DNA of 64,000 nucleotides, from NCBI GenBank assembly GCA_034008185.1, contig CM067081.1, positions 188,435,510-188,499,509 on the forward strand. The letters are read 5' to 3'. Origin of the DNA: Gorsachius magnificus (Eukaryota > Chordata > Aves > Pelecaniformes > Ardeidae). Within the stretch, counting starts at the first letter, position 1. Each line of letters opens with the position of its first letter. Positions 44,908 to 58,000 of the stretch are shown one piece after another. The notes beneath the pieces were generated by a model. The model did not search any database. It saw nothing but the letters and a program-made list of their open reading frames with translations, and had not been told where the DNA came from. The position numbers and the translations under genes were made by a program.

Positions 44908-47900
44908 TTTCACAGGTTTGATAAAATTTCATGTGAGGGGTATGAATTAACTCTTTTGACTGATGTCAGCTGCCACCTTGGAAGCATGAAGTCAGGAGAC
45001 GTTTACAGTAAGACTGCCAGGCTTCACGTAGGTAAAGCTGTATATTGCATCTGCTCTCACTATTAGAAATGACTGCATCATTTCCCAGAAAAACTAATTG
45101 GACGCAAGCATCAGCCAGCATGAAAAATTTCCTAAGATGAGATCTTTCTGTGCTTTTTCTTTATCTGTGGTGCAGAGTGAGCACAACGGTGCTGGCAGGA
45201 GCCGGCGATGCCACAGTCTCAGGGTGCTCACTGATTAGTCACACTTGTCAATACTGGATCTGGTCTCTGTTGATGGTATCTTCATCACAGATGACAGCAT
45301 AGATAAAAGAAGATCTTTCTTAGATTAAATCTGGGAGTTTATGTGGCCATCTCAGACCAATGTCTGCAACAGTAGGGCCAGGTTGCATGCTTTCATGTCT
45401 TCCTGCCTCTTTGTGGGCTGCATTAATTCAGCATCCACAGCTCCTGGCCAGATGAATTCAGAGGAGGTGTTATGTATCTGTGCCTTTCCCTAAATGCACA
45501 GAGTAGCTCAGGACTAAGTACTGGATGATTTGGACACCAGACCCCTACGCAATGCCATATCAGCTATTCCTTGTCTACTGGAAAGAAAAAGCAGCGGTTG
45601 CATGGAGGCCTCCCATTGCCTGAGGCTCACGTGACTCCAGCTTGGCCCATCTTGGATTTGGGGTAAGTATGATACATTATTTTTATACAAACAGGCTTGT
45701 CAAAAGAAAAACACACAGTCATTCTAACTACACAAGCCCTTTATTTCACAAAAAACATGTATGACTCATGGAAAATGTTCACCGTAGATTCTCTTTTGTA
45801 TTCAAAGCCAAGATGAGTTTCTATTAAATGTATTTTATTAGCAACATCTGACTCTTATGTGAGCTACTCAATTAAGAAAGGAATTTTCCCCCCCTTAGGT
45901 TAATTGGGTTTTCCATTGCATTTAAAATATCATGTTTTTATTATAATGAGGTTATGTTAATGTTCTGAAATTAAGATCAGTTAATCCACGTCAGAAAAGA
46001 TAATATAAATAAAGCATTCAAGCTTGCTTCTATTTTCAAGCAAAGTAACATTCAATATGAGTATGTCTAATCATCAGTAGCCTGTACTCTAGAAATCATT
46101 TAAGTTTGACAATTCAGAATTTTCTGGGTGGGTTAATAGGAAATGTATGGGATTCATATGACGCACGCATGTACGAGAGAGAGAGGGCGCAAGTACTTTT
46201 CCCATTCACATATTAATTCTGGGTTTAATGGCTTTAGTTTTTCAGATTAAAGATGAGAACCTTTGAACTTCTTGTCATATGCACAGGGTTACTAATAAAT
46301 GAACCATCAAAAGGTTGTATCAGAGAATAAAGGTCAAATAAACAGTGCTAGAATGTTCTGCACAGTTTGGTTTCATTTGGGGGTAAATTTGGGTGTTTTG
46401 GTTTGAATCTAGAAGACATAATTTCTGCAAGTGTTTTAAATGTTGCTGATTTCTCACTAAATAGTAATAGTGTTGAAACAGGGCTAGAAAAACTAGCTCA
46501 TCAATGGTAAGCTATTTTGTGCATGCTGCCAAATTTTACATACTACACATATATAAAAACATATATATATATAACTATAGGCATAGACATATAAATAGGT
46601 GCTTATCATTGGTGTCAGTTCAATTTTCTGTCAAAATTAAGCTTGGCACAGATTATTCTGGGTCACCATCACTAGAGAAAATAATCAGAAGATGCTAGCT
46701 TAAAGCATTAAAAAATCAAAGGGAAAGTTGCCAAATAATGAGATTAGTTTTAAAGACACGACAGTTAAAATTGTTAAGCTTTTCTGAACTCCTAAAAACC
46801 AAAATTTTATATTTTTCTAATGAAACCAGAGACTCTCAGGTAATAACATAGCTCTGGGAACCAAAATTTTGGGAAAGCACTGAAGATCTACAGAAAAAGC
46901 TTGTAGAGCTGAACACTGCCATCTATCTATCTTTCTGGCTCTTCAGTGTCTCCATACTGGAGATACTCTGCAGGCAATATGACCGTCCATTGACTTTGCT
47001 CTAAAATATAGCTCTGCAGTCCAGCCCAGTGCGTGGTGTGATGAGGCCTGCCTAAGCTTCAAGACTGTTCCAACCTAAAATGTTAATGTAGATGTATCCT
47101 ATGTCATGGTGACTATTTTCCCTAATCTTCTCTTGCTATTACTATAATGTACAAAACCACATGACGAGCAGAATGGAGATAATGCTGCTAATTAATAAAG
47201 CCACATATTAAATGGCTCTGGAAGCTTTGTTTTTCTCAAAATTCTGGCCCTTAAATATCATGCTTAAATGTACAACTATGTGATTACTTACAATTTTTTT
47301 TAAAACTTTAGAACTGAGCATGAATTAGTGTTGTCCAGTGACTCAAGGTCCAAAAAATAACTAGTCATTTAGGGGTGAGGAGTTAGGAGATTGCTAAGCA
47401 TTTCCTGACAATCAAGCCCTCTGAAGGCATCTCAGTCTCCTTTGACCTCTCTGCCTTTGGATCAAATTAATCCTTCCTTAGCAGGCATGTTGCTCGCTAT
47501 GACATGTACCGATTCCTTTCATCTCCTCCTGTCTCTCCAGATTTAGTAAAGCAAAGATTGAGATGCCACGTCTCCTGTTGTTGCCAAAACAGACCTTACT
47601 TCATAGAATTTTGTCACAAACAGCAATTTCATTGCCAACAACCTCTTATTTCTTCACAAATAGACTTACCTTACCAGTATCTAGATATTATGCTGACAGG
47701 TTTATTGGCTATGCCCAGGACAGTGCGGTGGTAGCGCAGATGAACAGCAGGGCAAAAGTATTTCTGGACATATGTAATGAGACAGTAAGAAAACAAATAT
47801 AATTGAAAGGGAAAGCTGATGTCTAAATTACAAAACAGTATTAAAAACGTACTACTCTGGCACAGTTTATGCTGAAGTAGCGCAGCCTGTGCCTTGTAGT

Positions 47901-50900
47901 CGCACAGCATGAGAAGCAAACAGCGCAGTGGCCCTGTGTCCACATCCAATTGCTCCTCCTGGGGAAGAGGGAAGTGTGTGAGGTCTCCAGAAGATGACCA
48001 TCAGAGAGCGTAAATACTATAACCTGACTGGATCCTGAAGAGGTATGTGGGTATTTTAGGAGCCTGAAAGTGCAGCTGTCCCCAAGCTGCGTAGAAACCA
48101 CAGGTCATGAGAATGAGACCAAGGACCCCACTGCCAGTTGTTGGTATTTATATAGGCTTTCAATCCAGAATAAGGGAGTAATCCAAATGTTTGTATTCTC
48201 GGAGGGAGAGGAAGACCTAATGTGGTTTTTTCAGCAAAGAAAAAGGAGGTGTGAATGGGTAGGCTAAAGCAGCAGGGAGGGCAGCGTTGGCTCCCTGGGA
48301 AAAGCAAAGTGCCTCACCGCCTAGACTGAAGGGGAACAGGGTGTTATTTGTTGCTGCTCATCACTGTGTGACTTTGGCTCGCTCTTGTATTGAACTGCAA
48401 ATTGACTGAATGTGCAGCTCAGCTCTAGAAATGCCATGGAATTCACTCTCCTGACTGTCAGAAGACAAGATCAGTCTGTGATATTTCTGGCAGATCCAAT
48501 ATTACGCTATGGCATGATTACAGCATGCCAGTAGTATCCCGATGATGTTATTTTCATGCAGCCACCCCAGAAGTATGTACAGATAGGAATGACTTCTCAG
48601 AGCTGAGATGCTGAGAAAGGAGCTGCCATTTCTCCATCTGTCTGCCCCTATCGTGTTACTTGAATTCCATCACCAAAGATCAGGCTGCCATGAGCTAGCA
48701 CCGTGTCACAATTATGCTGCTGTAAATGTCATTGCACTCATTGACGGCAAGATTCATTAAAGACAAACATGTATAGAGACAAGTGCTTAACTTTGTGCCT
48801 TGGAAAAAACTTCCTCCAGTATTTAATCTCCAAGCCTGTTTGTGCTTGCTTACCTTCAAAAGGATCTTAAACCTTTTTATACAAAGAGATATGGATGAGG
48901 CAGTAAGTTTGCAGGCAATAACGAGCTATCTGCAGACATTGTGGGATTCCTGTTGTGTGCAGGCTAGTCACCAAGTTGTCCAAAACCGGATTGCCTGTGG
49001 AAAGGTACTTGCCTTCGTAGAACTCTTCAGGATGTGAACAGAGCTGCTTTAGCTTTGTGAAACCTTCCTGTCCTGAGTTCTTAATCATACATGTAAATTG
49101 GCCAAACTAATTTTGCTCATGGCTGAGCCAGGTTCAGACAGGGTTTCAGAAATGCTTCTGAAACAATGCTATCCTGCCAATGTCGATCACCAAAGTCTTG
49201 TCAAGAGTGCGAAGGGGTTTCACTTAGATTGGAGATTCATGAAGAAGGAAACAGTTTTGTTATGAATTTGGGTGGTACTGAGCTTAGCAGGATCTTATTC
49301 AGTCATGGAAGTGTACAGTCAACAGTGGAATATATACAACATAAATGTCAGATAATTTTACTGAGGCCAATAAAATAAATTGTCAGAGATTAAAATGCGG
49401 AGGGTGTGTGTGTGTTCCCCAATATATCTGCATTTTGCATGAAGATACAATTGAGATAAACAATTCAGCTATGGAGCTCTTAATCTTTTCTCTTTTAATA
49501 TACTGAAGTGCTCTGAAAGAACACAGGTAGCTCAATGGATATGAAAGGTACCTGGCATCCTGGTTTGTACACACTCAAATCTTAACCAAGGGAAAGGGTA
49601 GCAGCACTATGAATTTGCCCATTAGTTTAAATTTAAGTTGAAGATTTGGTCCTCTAACTCTGGGTGCAGTGCTAACAAGTGATAGTGGTTGAGCTGGTGA
49701 AGTTGAGGTCTTTCTGGTAGGCTATGACTTCTGGCTTACCTCAGAAGAACACAGAGAAAAGTAGAGGGCTGTATCACTGACCACACTCCCTGTGTTACAG
49801 GTCTTGAGAGAGGTCCTTGCTGCTGGATGGACTCACTCTGACACCCCCTTCTGCCAGCTACCATGCTGGATATAACCAAAGGAAAGGACAGGTGGGGTGA
49901 GGGAAGGACAGGTTATTTTTCTTTTACTGGTGCATGTGCAAATGTAGGAGAAATTGTGAAAAGTCTGAATTGCTTTCCTGCCTGCCTAGCTTCTGTTGTA
50001 GACAGCTATACAGACTGGGAAGAAAATCTCAGTCTAGCTCTTAATTATTAAGGATCAAGTGCTTCCCTCCCTATGAGGCAATGGGTTGGTTTGCTGTTAT
50101 GCAGATGTGCCCTGTCTGGGTGACCTTTTCAGTCTGTCTTCCTCTGAAATTTATCTTTAAATAACATTTTGATATAATGTTTCACATCATCCTGCCATTT
50201 AGAAATTGCATCCAAAAAAGAGAAAGTTTTTGTAGCCTCTTGGCAAATTTGTAATGTTTACACTTTTGACTTCTGGGTCTCATTAGTAAGTTTGTGTGTA
50301 TGTACACATATATATGCACACACAATATTTATTTGGTCTATAAACCATCATATTCTTGTAACATGAAGGCTAACCATGCCTGTGTGCCTTGCACCCAGAC
50401 TTGTCATAAGCCTACTTGAGGTATAGAAGGTAGTGAAATATTTTGTAATATCTGCTTGATTAGCATAGTAATATAAACCCAGTAAAACTAAGGTTAAGAA
50501 CAGTACTGTTCTGCAACTGCTTGAAGGAATCAAATGCCTGGCATCCTCTCTGCCAGCAGGTAACACACATCTGAAGTGACATGAATGGACTGGCCCCTGG
50601 CAGGTCAAGCCCACCTGAATAAGCTAGAACTGACTTGTTCTAACTTATGGAATGAGGAAGCAGTTCTTTGGACATAACTGGTCTTGAACCACAGGAAATG
50701 TATATAGAAATACCAGTGATTTGCAATAGAGCTTAATAAAGAAAGAAGAGACCCGCTTCTGTTCTGGCTCCACTTACCAAACATCTTGACCTCAGAGACA
50801 AAGATTAAAATCTGCAGTGACCAGTGCCAAAATCATGGCATCAGGCCTGACTAATATGTTTGATTAATGCCTCATGCAGTTGTTAACAGGTTGATTGCAC

Positions 50901-53900
50901 ATAAATAAATTAGTGTTTGATGTTGGTGGCTGTACCTAGTCACCTAACAAAACAGCTGCATCACTGCCTTAGCATCACATCTGGCAGTTAAAATGCAATT
51001 GTATAGCAAAAAAAAAAAAAAAATCCAAACACAATCAAAAGTCTTAGAACTTCCCTGAATTTATTAAGATAGTCTTTTGCTTTATGTTTTCCTCCACTGT
51101 AGTTTGACTTTGGCTGATTACAGAGAGGTACGAATAGGAGGCATTCCCTTGGTGTCATCAGAATAGTCACAAGAACGTTGACATAACTAATATGTTGCTA
51201 AAAATCTATCAACAAGTGTAACCTTTCATTATGTCATAGCTGAATAAAATATTAGCATACTATGTATGTGTATATATCTAGATGTATGATGCTCATTTTT
51301 GACATTCATTTTCTCTTCCAAGAAAAGATAAGAACTCTCATGTGAAAGCAAATGGGTCAGGTACCAGATATTGCTTATATCTTAAATTATTTCTTCACCA
51401 TTTTGTAAGCTTTATAAGTAGGATTTGCACACTAGTATGCAAAGAAACAATTGCTTTAATGAAAATTGCTTTAAATAGAACGCAGGATGAATGTCTATGT
51501 GTCAGTCTGGAAAGGGGTTCCAATCTTCCAAAAGAGCCATTCTCATATGGCTCATAACACCTTATAATTTGATACTGTGTATGCTTGTAAGGTTTGGAAT
51601 AAAACTTCAATATTTGTCAAATACCACCAAAAGGAAAGACATTGAGATGATCTGAATAGCAAACTCTGTTAGTGCCAGTGTGATATTTTCCCACTCGGCT
51701 ATTCAGTAATAGTACCTCAGAGCAGGTTTATGTAAAACTGATTTGTGAACAGATCATTTGAAAGCTGCTAGAATTGGTGGTGGAAGATTGTACATAGGGA
51801 GCCCTTCTTCTGTATTTCAGCCATGACAGCGATATGTCTGAATGTACTTGTTCCCAGAGTGAAAAGTAAGACATCCAGCTGTGTGGAATTTAAAGGGGGT
51901 TCTTGTCAAGAGTTTTCATCTCCTGATTACTGTTGTCTTTTACTGAAGCTAAACCAGCCACAACCAGTATCCCTGATGCAGAGTTAATGTGGTAACCAGC
52001 ATTTCAGTGTTAATACTTGAATGGGCTAGTCTTGCTGCAGAGTCATACTAGAGCAGCTTTACACCTGCCTCTGCTAAACATTAGTTTCTCATTTTCCTCT
52101 CGTTACTGTCACTGCCTTCATGTACTCAGTAGAGCAGAGCATTAAAATAAAAAAATAAAAAAAAAAGCAAAATGACTAAAAATAGTTTACTTCTTTCTTA
52201 CCATTGAAGTTACATGTTCCAGTGTAGAATACTGAAATGGTAAATATGAAACATCAGCCTTGGCAGGTCTTTTACAACTGTATTTCTTATACATTGTTTT
52301 GGAGAAAAAATTTTGCGATTCAAGTATTTTGGCATGGGCAGTAATGACATTATGACTTGATTGAGACATATGACAGCAAGGAAAAGAAGAATAAATAATG
52401 TCTCCAATGACTAGTGCTTGAATAAATCTTACATACATATTTGCTAATTGTAGCAGTTGTAGTTGTATCCACTCTCACTTTATTTGCTTTGTACACATAC
52501 CCGTAACACTAATGTCTAGAAAAAAATTAATTGATATTTGGATTGGAAGTCTTTGTGGAAGTTCTTTGTGTAGGTAGGTTAGTGTCTCAATATTGGGGCA
52601 AATGTGCTCAGTGCAGGCAGGATTTTTTTGTTCTGCGGAAAGGCACCACGCGTGGGTATGGAAACTGAGGCAAGCATCCCATCTTTCTTTGCTGTGTTGT
52701 GGCTGCCATAGGCACAAGGACCGCTCCCAGATAGCAAGGGCAGGGACAGGGGGTCTGCTTGCGTGGGTTAGGGTTGCTCTCTAGAGCCATTGAAATTATT
52801 TTTCATAAAGAGCTTTACTATTGAAATGGACCTTTTTCTCTCCAAACTGATTTATTTTGTGTGAAAAACTGTGCCATGACTTCTTGTTTACTAGAACCCA
52901 TATTTGCCAGAAACAAGTCCTCTTATCCTTCCCCTCTTCACAAGCATTAAACAGCCTGGGAAAAATATCCAAGACAAATAGCAATTTTCAGGATGGTTTG
53001 GTTTTTTTTCCCCCCATGTAAAAGTAGACCCAGTTAAAAGAGCTTTTAAATCCTTTAAGGAAATATAATCCTCATTTTGCCTCCAACCCACTGGGATGAC
53101 ACTGTGTGAGAGAGATCATGCAAAGAGTTTGTGGGTTGTGAGAGAAGGGAAGAGCTAACTACAGTTACGAATGGCAGCCAGGATAGCTGTGCCCATTCTG
53201 CATGGCTACGTATACCTGTAGGATGTCTGCACTCTTTTCATTGACAAAATATTGTTCCCGCAGGGAAGAAAAATGCCCCCAGGAGTTTTGGCCAAAGTAA
53301 GGCTCTGCTAGACACTGTGCTGCCGAGGGCCTGTGCATTAAAAACTGCAGTTTTCCCCTAAAAGTAGTTTAACATCAAGGGCCTTAATTTGTAATCTAAA
53401 TAGAAAACCCAAGGTCATTAAAGCCAGCAGGAGTTTTGCCAACATTTTGAATAGGAACAGGTTCAGGTTGCAAGTGAGTCTACCTTCCCAATGGCTCCTT
53501 CATTTCAAACATCTGTCCCCTCTTTTATTCAGCTAGGAGTTTTCTGTGAAAACTACTTCTGAATGCTGTTTTTCTTGCAAAACCTTATAGAATTCACCCA
53601 GCTAGGTCAAACTACAGCGAAGAGCTTTTTGAACTATCAAACTTGTGGAAAAAAAAGAAAAACTAGTTAATTGTAAAGTGGCTTAATACCCTGAAAAGTG
53701 CTAAATGGAAATATTATGTGAACAATTTCTTGATATACAGGTATATTCTGAAAGTCACTTTAATGCAATGCTATCTTTTCTTCCTCTGTAATATACTGAT
53801 CTTAATTCAATTCCTTTAAAAGAATTTATTGTTCCATATGACTGCTGTATTAGATAGCTTTACACTTCTATTATTCCAACTGGAGCATCCAACTTGGTGT

Positions 53901-54526
53901 GATATGCAATAGTTTTGAGCCAAGACTGTCTTTTCTTATTTAGACATCAACAGCACTGTGCTGTGCTGCTCCCATTGCTCTAAGGTTAAAGCCTGTTTTG
54001 TGAAGGTGGCTTTTCCATGCTCTTTTGTAATCGTTCTTTTCTTGGTTGTTATGGAGATAAAGCTTATGCAGTCCGTTTTCTGCTTACTTTATCATGCTCC
54101 AGGTCCAATAGCACAGTAAACAACCTATTAGGCAACCTATTTATCTATGTCAGTGCAGCAAGTTCAGACCTCTATTATTTAAGGTATGAATCTTTTTTCA
54201 GGTACGTTTGTCTGGAATTGATTCAATTATTTTATTTTTTTTTTAATTACACAATGGATTTTTAAAAAGATCAGGAAAACTGGTTTGGTAAATATGTCTT
54301 TTCCATAAAACAACAGTGTCAGGTTGTTAGCTGAGCTTGAGTTTCAGCTATTAATTACATTATCCAATCTAATATTTTGCACATAAAATAGTTGATAACA
54401 CATAAGGTTTTTCACATTATTTTCTCATGAACCTCAGTGAATTAAACTGTTTCAAGTCTTCTTCTTTTCTACTAGCTCATTATAATTAATATTTATTTGA
54501 AATCCTGTCTATGATTTAAAAGAAAA
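44908..54526. other. Gene-poor AT-rich sequence with microsatellites
   Basis: No gene recognised. It contains a GA run near 46176-46186, a TA run near 46558-46573, a GT run near 49402-49414, mixed GT/TA near 50290-50330, poly(A) at 51008-51023 and an A-rich stretch near 52146-52170. Frames stay under 95 codons. Confidence 0.55.
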
Positions 54527-54590
54527 ATCATAGAATCCTAGAATCATAGCATGGTTTCGGTTGGAAGGGACTTTAAAGATCATCTTAATG
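54527..54590 (-). mobile_element. Very short CR1 3' end
   Basis: On the minus strand the CR1 terminal units (CATAGAAT in plus orientation, with one changed copy) are followed by the GGTTGGAAGGGAC block and AAAGATCATC. Only about 64 bases are recognisable; the next 80 bases are unassigned. Confidence 0.8.
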
Positions 54591-54673
54591 ATACCCAATC
54601 ACAAGGCAATAATGGCTGAATTCTTCTGCAGTGCCTTTCCGTTTGCTTTATGGCTGCCTCCAACCTGATATTT

Positions 54674-55003
54674 AGAATCATAGAATCATAGAATGGTTTG
54701 GATTGGAAGGGACCTCAAAGATCATCTCATTGCAACCCCCATTCCATGAGTAGGGATACCTTCCACTAGGCCAAGTTGCTCAAAGCCCCATCCAAGCTGG
54801 CCTTGGACACTTCCAGGGATGGGGCATTTACAACTTCTCTGGGCAACTTGTTCCAGTGCCTCACCACCCTGACAGTAAAGAATTTCTTCCTTATACCTAA
54901 TCTAAATCTGCCCTCTTTCAGTTTAAAGCCAATTAGCCCTTGTCCTGTCATTTGTAAAAAGTCCCTCTCCAGATTTCTTGTTACCTTCCTTCTCTGCATT
55001 TTC
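54674..55003 (-). mobile_element. CR1 3'-end fragment
   Basis: About 330 bases on the minus strand, with its 3' end at the left: AGAATCATAGAATCATAG tail, then GATTGGAAGGGACC and the end of ORF2. Reading the minus strand from 54999 to 54766, a frame of 77 codons covers the terminal part of the protein, including RLGIRKKFF and VVRHWNKLPREVV, so decay is moderate. It is a separate insertion from the 64-base end to its left. Confidence 0.92.
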
Positions 55004-58000
55004 CACTGAGAAATTAGATGTGGCTTTCTGACCAGCTAATTGCTCAGATTTGCTATATTCCATTGAAGAATCAATTCTGAGTACGGCAAGGTCCCTACTT
55101 TTAAAGATTTTTTAAAATTTAAATTTAGATGACATTAGCACTGAAAAGTACCCCTGGAAGCTTGGTAAATTATTTACAGGGACTCCGAATCCATCTATGC
55201 ACCCTACCTTGCAGAGAAATGTCCCAAATCAGAAATGACTTGGTTCTTGAACGTTGCCTCACAGGAGGTGCAGCTGAGTGGTGGCCTTTCCTGTGAGCTA
55301 GGCTTTCTCTCTGGGCTTCACCTCCCAGCACAGACTGCAGCCACCTTGCCATGCCTCCCATCACTGAGAGGCTCTCCTGTCCTGGGAAAGGCAGCTGAAC
55401 ACCGTGCCCAGCTTACGTTGGAGAGTCAGTATCAAACCAGTTTGGGGGGGGTGTTTGTGACGAAGTCCTAGCTCTCTGCAGAGGAGAAATCAATTCTCAA
55501 ACACAGCTTTGGAGACACATTTCTGTTGAAAACCCGAGGTATGTAAATGCCCTATATCCTCAGTTGCACAGGTAAAACCCTTGCTGCATTGAAACATCTG
55601 AACATTTAACTGCATTCATAAATTGCTGGAGAGTCTTTGTTCAAGAAAAAAAAAAGCATTACTGGCAGCTATAAAATAAGATACATAGAATATCCTCATG
55701 GCTGTGTTCTGCTCTTCAGGGACCACATTAAGCATAAAGCATCAACCTTTCTCACTTCCTGAAATTCATTAAATATAAAAAGAAATGATCCTGGGAAATG
55801 CTTTGGGAAAGAACGCTGCTTATGGAAACATAGCATTAGATCATCTTCTTATAACTCTTGGGTTTTAAAAAAAAGGCAAACCACAACCTTTTTAGCTGTC
55901 TCTTTTGCTCCGTTCCTGTAGCTTCCATCATGGATTATTCTATTGTGAGGCTTAATCCTGTAGATAAAATGACTCCTCTTACTGCTGTGCTGGCTTGGGT
56001 ATATTGCATTATGCAGTAATTTTCTTTTAATCCTTATCAAATAAGAGACATGCTAAGACAGTTTTGTTAAACCAGCTATCTATTATAGCTTTATTTTTCT
56101 TCCAGTCAGTATCAGCAATGATGATTTTAGAAAACTTTTCCGTGACACCTCGACAATGAACATGCAATATGTTGTCTACTGCTTATAACATAATTTCATT
56201 TTTTTTTCTAGAGGAATTTAATATAATTTGTAGATATTAGTCAGACTGTGAGGACAACCATCTTTATTTTTAGCATCAATTTTTCAATTTCAATGATGTC
56301 AGGGGAGGGAGTTCAGTCTTGGTGTAGGATTCAGTGGAGTTGTGTCTGAGTACATCAAGGCTATGTCTAATAATTACAGTCTTGTAGTTTTGGGGTGGGT
56401 GGGGTGAGTTTAGTATTATATTACAATCTTACGGGTGCTTACAGAGGATGTATTGCAGCCAGTCCTGCTTTGTCACTGCTACATCATGAGATCATATAAT
56501 GGAGGAAAAGGCAAGGAGAGATGTACAGTCCCATCTACCTTATAAATTCATGTCTGTACAACATATTTACATACATGTGTATATATGTACTCTTTTTTTA
56601 GCCCTGAGACAAGAAAACACAGACTTTTTTTTTTCTTTTCTTTTTTTCAAATTAGAGCCACAGTTAAGTCCTCAATTCCTTGTTCAGGATTTTGTGGTGG
56701 GTTGGCCTTGGCAGCGTCACTTTGTCACTTAGACCCGAATAGGTTTAAAATAAAAATGCCATTTCTTTAACATTTTTAAAGTGGACATAGTACTGATATC
56801 ATTGCCAGTCTTGGATTTCTACATATTAATGCCTACTTATCATCCTCTTATGCTTCAGCCTTAACTGGGTGGAACTGTGTCTGAGAGAGGTGGCAGCTGG
56901 TCTTTCTGGTTGTGTTTAACCCTTGATCCCTCTGCAGAGAGTGGCACCGGCAGAGCTGATGCTGGAGGTGTAAGCCTCAGTCTTAGTGATAATGAGTAAA
57001 CTTGGTATGTTATGTCTGTGCTTTCCCATGAGCTGGGTCTACGCCTCCACTTTGTCCTCTGGGTAGTCAGCAACTCTTAATAATATTACCCAGCAATAAG
57101 GCATTATCAGTCAGGGCTCATTGTTGACTGGCATCGAACCAGAGGAATAAATGCAAGTTGAAGCTGATTGATAATGACTAATCTCAGCACCATCTGTCAG
57201 TGGTACATCTGTCCAAACCCTGTGGTTCTGCATCTTGTCTAGCACCACTTTGGATGGGGCCAAGCTGCCAGCTTTGCTGCATCTTGGCTTAAGAAAAGAA
57301 CCCTTTAGGAATGAGCTGCTGTACTGCTAAAAGGTTCCTGCTGTTGAGATGCTAGTTCATACCATATACAACCGTTTCAGCAAATTCCAACTTTGTTCTC
57401 TATCAACAGCTTTGTAGAAATATTTCACTGAAATGAATTGCCGTACAATACATCAGCCTTGTCATATCTCCTAGACTCCCTGACTGCACAGATTAATCTT
57501 GGAGGGAGAAACATATTTCCCATACATTTACTGTTTGTGGAATCTTATGGAGAGAGAATGTGTGATGGTAAGGTATACAGTTTAGTCATCTCACTTGGAG
57601 GGGTGCATATTTCTCAGGGGTGATGAAGCAATGAATAAATTAGGTTATATCAAGCAAATACTAATAAACATTACCCTACCACCATGTATGCAGCATAAGC
57701 TGTGTCTTACCAAAAGTGTTTAAGAAATACTTCAGAATTCTACAAAATGTTCTACTTTAATTCTTCAGGTTACAAACCTTGGTTACCTTAACACAGCCTA
57801 GGAAAGAGAAAAATAACTATGCTTAAAATGCTTCTGACAGCTTTCTCATACACTAGAGTGTCACAAGCTTAAATCTGAATTGCAAAATCTACCAGAAGAA
57901 ACAAATGTTGTATTGCCATCTCTTGTCAGAGCTGATTTTTAAATCCTACTGATAGACTCATCTATCCAGGCTTTTATTCTGTGGAGGAAGAGCACCTTTT

